This document shows positions 61,896-64,000 of a stretch of DNA of 64,000 nucleotides, one piece after another. How positions within the stretch are numbered: position 1 is the first letter of the stretch; the number at the start of each line of letters is the position of its first letter. Origin of the DNA: Sphingomonas hankookensis (lineage in GTDB: Bacteria > Pseudomonadota > Alphaproteobacteria > Sphingomonadales > Sphingomonadaceae); the NCBI RefSeq assembly GCF_001619955.1, contig NZ_LQQO01000002.1, positions 1 to 64,000 on the forward strand, in the 5' to 3' direction. The notes below the pieces were generated by a model. It was given only the letters and a program-made list of their open reading frames with translations, did not search any database and was not told the DNA's origin. Both the position numbers and the translations under genes were made by a program.

Positions 61896-63236
61896 ATGGT
61901 GAACGAAATGGTGGCCGCGCTCGGCGATGTGCTGAACCCGCATGGGCCAGCGGTACAGGCGGCCAAGAGCTATGCGCCGTCCGATTACTCGATCCACTTC
62001 TTCCTGCAATTGGCGGTGATCCTGCTCGCCTGCCGCGTGGTCGGCTGGGCGGGCAAGCGCTTCCTGAACCAGCCGCAGGTGGTGGGGGAGATGATCGCGG
62101 GCGTGGTCCTCGGTCCCTCGCTGCTCGGCCTGTTCTTCCCCGATCTCCAGGCGGCGATCTTCCCCAAGGAAACGCGTGGGCTGCTCTATGCGGGCGCGCA
62201 GCTGGGAGTCGGCCTCTACATGTTCCTCGTCGGCCTGACGCTGCGGCTCGACCATTTCCAGACCAAGGCGAAGAGCGCGGCGATGGTGTCGGCGGCGGGC
62301 ATCGCCATGCCGTTCCTGCTGGCGGTGCTGGTCACGCCGATGCTGCTCACCGTGCCGGGCCTGTTCGCCGAAGGCATCTCGACCGGCAGCGCGACCCTGT
62401 TCATGGGCGCCTGCATCGCGCTGACCGCCTTTCCGATGCTCGCGCGGATCATTCACGAACGCGGCCTTGCCGACACGGCACTCGGCACGCTGTCGCTGAC
62501 TGCCGGCGCGTTCGACGATGCGGTGTCGTGGTGCGTGCTGGCGATCGTGCTCGCGACCTTCGGTGCAGGCGCGGGCGTCGCCATCGTCGCGATCGGTGGC
62601 GCGGTGCTCTACGCCGCCTTCCTGATCCTGTTCGGCAAGCAGTTGCTCGCCCCGCTTGGCCGCGCGGTCGAGGCGAAGGGCGAGATGAGCATGACCGTGC
62701 TGTCGATCACGCTGATGCTGTTCTGCCTGTCCGCCTTCTTCATGGACGCGATCGGCATCCATGCGATCTTCGGCGGCTTCATCCTCGGCGTGTTCATGCC
62801 CCGCGGGCTGTTCGTCGAGGAGCTGAAGCGAAAGGTCGAGCCGCTGGCGGTCGTCCTGCTGCTGCCGATGTTCTTCACCTATTCGGGGCTGAACACGCGG
62901 ATGGATACGGTGAGCTCGCTGCCCCTCCTGCTGATCGCGCTGGGCATATTGACGGTGTCGATCCTCGCCAAGTTCGGTGCCTGCTGGGCCGCCGCACGGA
63001 TCGCCGGCGAGGACAACCGCACCGCGCTCGGCATCGGCGCGCTGATGAACTCGCGCGGGCTGATGGAGCTCATCATCATCAATATCGGCCTGCAAAAGGG
63101 GATCATCGGCCCGACGCTGTTCGCGATGCTGGTGCTCATGGCGATCGTCACGACCGTCATGGCGACCCCGTTGTTCGAGGCGGTCTATGGCAAGCGGGCG
63201 CGGGCCAGCGGCGAACTGGGCGGCGTTCCGGCCTGA
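61896..63236 (+). CDS. cation:proton antiporter (CPA2/KefB-like)
   Basis: Inner-membrane Na+/H+ or K+/H+ antiporter of 446 residues with about twelve hydrophobic segments. Motifs: NQPQVVGEMIAGVVLGPSLLG (55-75), GLYMFLVGLTLRLDHF, LTAFPMLARIIHERGLADTALGTLSLTAGAFDDAVSW (split, with the conserved Asp-Asp before A-V), and ALMNSRGLMELIIINIGLQKGII. The cytoplasmic TrkA-N domain of full Kef proteins is absent, so it is a CPA2 membrane-domain type. ATG 61896 has GGGGGAGG upstream. hisS follows 76 bases later. Confidence 0.88.
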   Translation: MVNEMVAALGDVLNPHGPAVQAAKSYAPSDYSIHFFLQLAVILLACRVVGWAGKRFLNQPQVVGEMIAGVVLGPSLLGLFFPDLQAAIFPKETRGLLYAGAQLGVGLYMFLVGLTLRLDHFQTKAKSAAMVSAAGIAMPFLLAVLVTPMLLTVPGLFAEGISTGSATLFMGACIALTAFPMLARIIHERGLADTALGTLSLTAGAFDDAVSWCVLAIVLATFGAGAGVAIVAIGGAVLYAAFLILFGKQLLAPLGRAVEAKGEMSMTVLSITLMLFCLSAFFMDAIGIHAIFGGFILGVFMPRGLFVEELKRKVEPLAVVLLLPMFFTYSGLNTRMDTVSSLPLLLIALGILTVSILAKFGACWAAARIAGEDNRTALGIGALMNSRGLMELIIINIGLQKGIIGPTLFAMLVLMAIVTTVMATPLFEAVYGKRARASGELGGVPA

Positions 63237-63312
63237 GCTTGGCCTACACTTTGGTGCGGCCATGCGTTCTGCGCTGGCGTTCCCCTTCAGGACGCCATAA
63301 ATCGCGCGCACA

Positions 63313-64000
63313 ATGGCAAAGATCACGACCCCGCGCCCGGTCCGCGGCACCCAGGATATTTTCGGCGACTTCGAACGGCGCTTCACCCATGTCGCCGAGA
63401 CGTTCGAGCGCGTGCGCCGTCTCTACTGCTTCAGCCGCGTCGAAGTGCCGGTGTTCGAATCGACCGCCGTCTTCGCCCGATCGCTGGGCGAGACGACCGA
63501 CGTCGTGTCGAAGGAAATGTATTCGTTCGAGGATCGCGGCGGCGATTCGCTGACGCTGCGCCCCGAATTCACCGCCGGTATCGCCCGCGCATATCTGACC
63601 GAGGGCTGGCAGCAATATGCGCCCTTGAAGCTCGCGACGCACGGCCCGGTCTTCCGCTACGAACGCCCGCAAAAGGGCCGCTATCGCCAGTTCCACCAGA
63701 TCGACGCCGAGGTGATCGGCGCGGCCGAGCCGATGGCCGATGTCGAACTGCTGGCGATGGCCGACCAACTGCTCAAGGAACTGGGCATCGCCGATGGCGT
63801 GACGCTGCAGCTCAACACGCTGGGCGATGCCGCGACGCGCGACGCATGGCGCGCCGCCTTGGTCGAGCATTTCGACAGCCATCGCGGCGAGCTGTCCGAA
63901 GACAGTCTCAAGCGGCTCGACAAGAATCCGATGCGCATCCTCGATTCGAAGGACCCGCGCGACCGGCCGATCGCCGATTCGGCGCCTGGGATCGATTCGT
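63313..64000 (+). CDS. hisS: histidyl-tRNA synthetase HisS (cut by window end)
   Basis: Class II aminoacyl-tRNA synthetase charging tRNA-His. The 229 residues present start [18 protein letters not shown], include [14 protein letters not shown] (motif 2 region), [23 protein letters not shown], and ITPDP-type spacing up to the truncation at SAPGIDS. The rest lies beyond base 64000, so the gene is partial. Start ATG 63313 is the only one in the conserved frame. Confidence 0.95.
   Translation, partial: MAKITTPRPVRGTQDIFGDFERRFTHVAETFERVRRLYCFSRVEVPVFESTAVFARSLGETTDVVSKEMYSFEDRGGDSLTLRPEFTAGIARAYLTEGWQQYAPLKLATHGPVFRYERPQKGRYRQFHQIDAEVIGAAEPMADVELLAMADQLLKELGIADGVTLQLNTLGDAATRDAWRAALVEHFDSHRGELSEDSLKRLDKNPMRILDSKDPRDRPIADSAPGIDS

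Overview
The window is high-GC chromosomal DNA of an alphaproteobacterium, most likely a sphingomonad (Sphingomonas or a close relative). Support comes from sigma-54-type promoters driving a compact flagellar cluster, a bamD-recN pair with a proline-rich BamD tail, large TonB-dependent receptors, an L-fuconate dehydratase, and numerous GC-rich intergenic inverted repeats of the kind found across Sphingomonas genomes. Species is inferred from gene content only. No phage, IS transposase, CRISPR array or plasmid feature was seen.

Layout. 1-17960: flagellar genes. On the minus strand are fliA, flhA and a lytic transglycosylase, then flgN-like and flgM, then flgA with a second motB-like/motA-like pair. 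On the plus strand are flgB, C, D, E, F, G, H, I, J, K and L, then motA and motB. Four sigma-54 promoter matches and one FliA-type match upstream of flgM suggest the usual hierarchy: sigma-54 for basal body and hook, FliA for late genes with FlgM as anti-sigma factor. 18114-25485: a TonB receptor, two PaaI-like thioesterases, then a divergent four-gene cluster (51-residue peptide, HEAT-repeat protein, cupin-HEAT protein, OmpR-type regulator with a decayed receiver) and an enoyl-CoA hydratase. 25599-29545: agmatine to putrescine genes (aguA, a DUF3147-like membrane protein, aguB), a transaldolase and xerC. 29769-35308: F1 ATP synthase operon atpH-A-G-D-C with an extra lipoprotein gene between atpG and atpD.

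35640-50591: a membrane-anchored trypsin-like protease, priA, a ZnuD-like TonB receptor divergent from an IclR regulator, L-fuconate dehydratase, and a complete RND efflux operon (adaptor, pump, outer-membrane channel) preceded by a region with six GCGACA/TGTCGC motifs. 50694-58447: small membrane and lipoprotein genes, rarD-like transporter, glycine-zipper protein, mannose-6-phosphate isomerase, bamD, recN and small unknowns. 58901-64000: AlkA-type glycosylase, 2Fe-2S ferredoxin, rlmB, tRNA-Tyr, a YnfA-like protein, tRNA-Gly, a cation/proton antiporter and the start of hisS, cut by the window edge.

The best candidate for an undescribed system is the cluster at 21991-24674. A very short acidic/hydrophobic peptide gene is followed at 1 nt by two overlapping genes whose products appear paralogous (central cupin-like fold plus C-terminal HEAT repeats). 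One keeps a histidine metal site and the other has lost it. A phosphorylation-deficient OmpR-type regulator follows. A peptide-modifying (RiPP-like) role is an inference. The intergenic DNA is also unusual: at least five classes of inverted repeats, one 382-bp inverted repeat that begins and ends exactly on the stop codons of two convergent genes, and a nested palindrome inside the flg operon.
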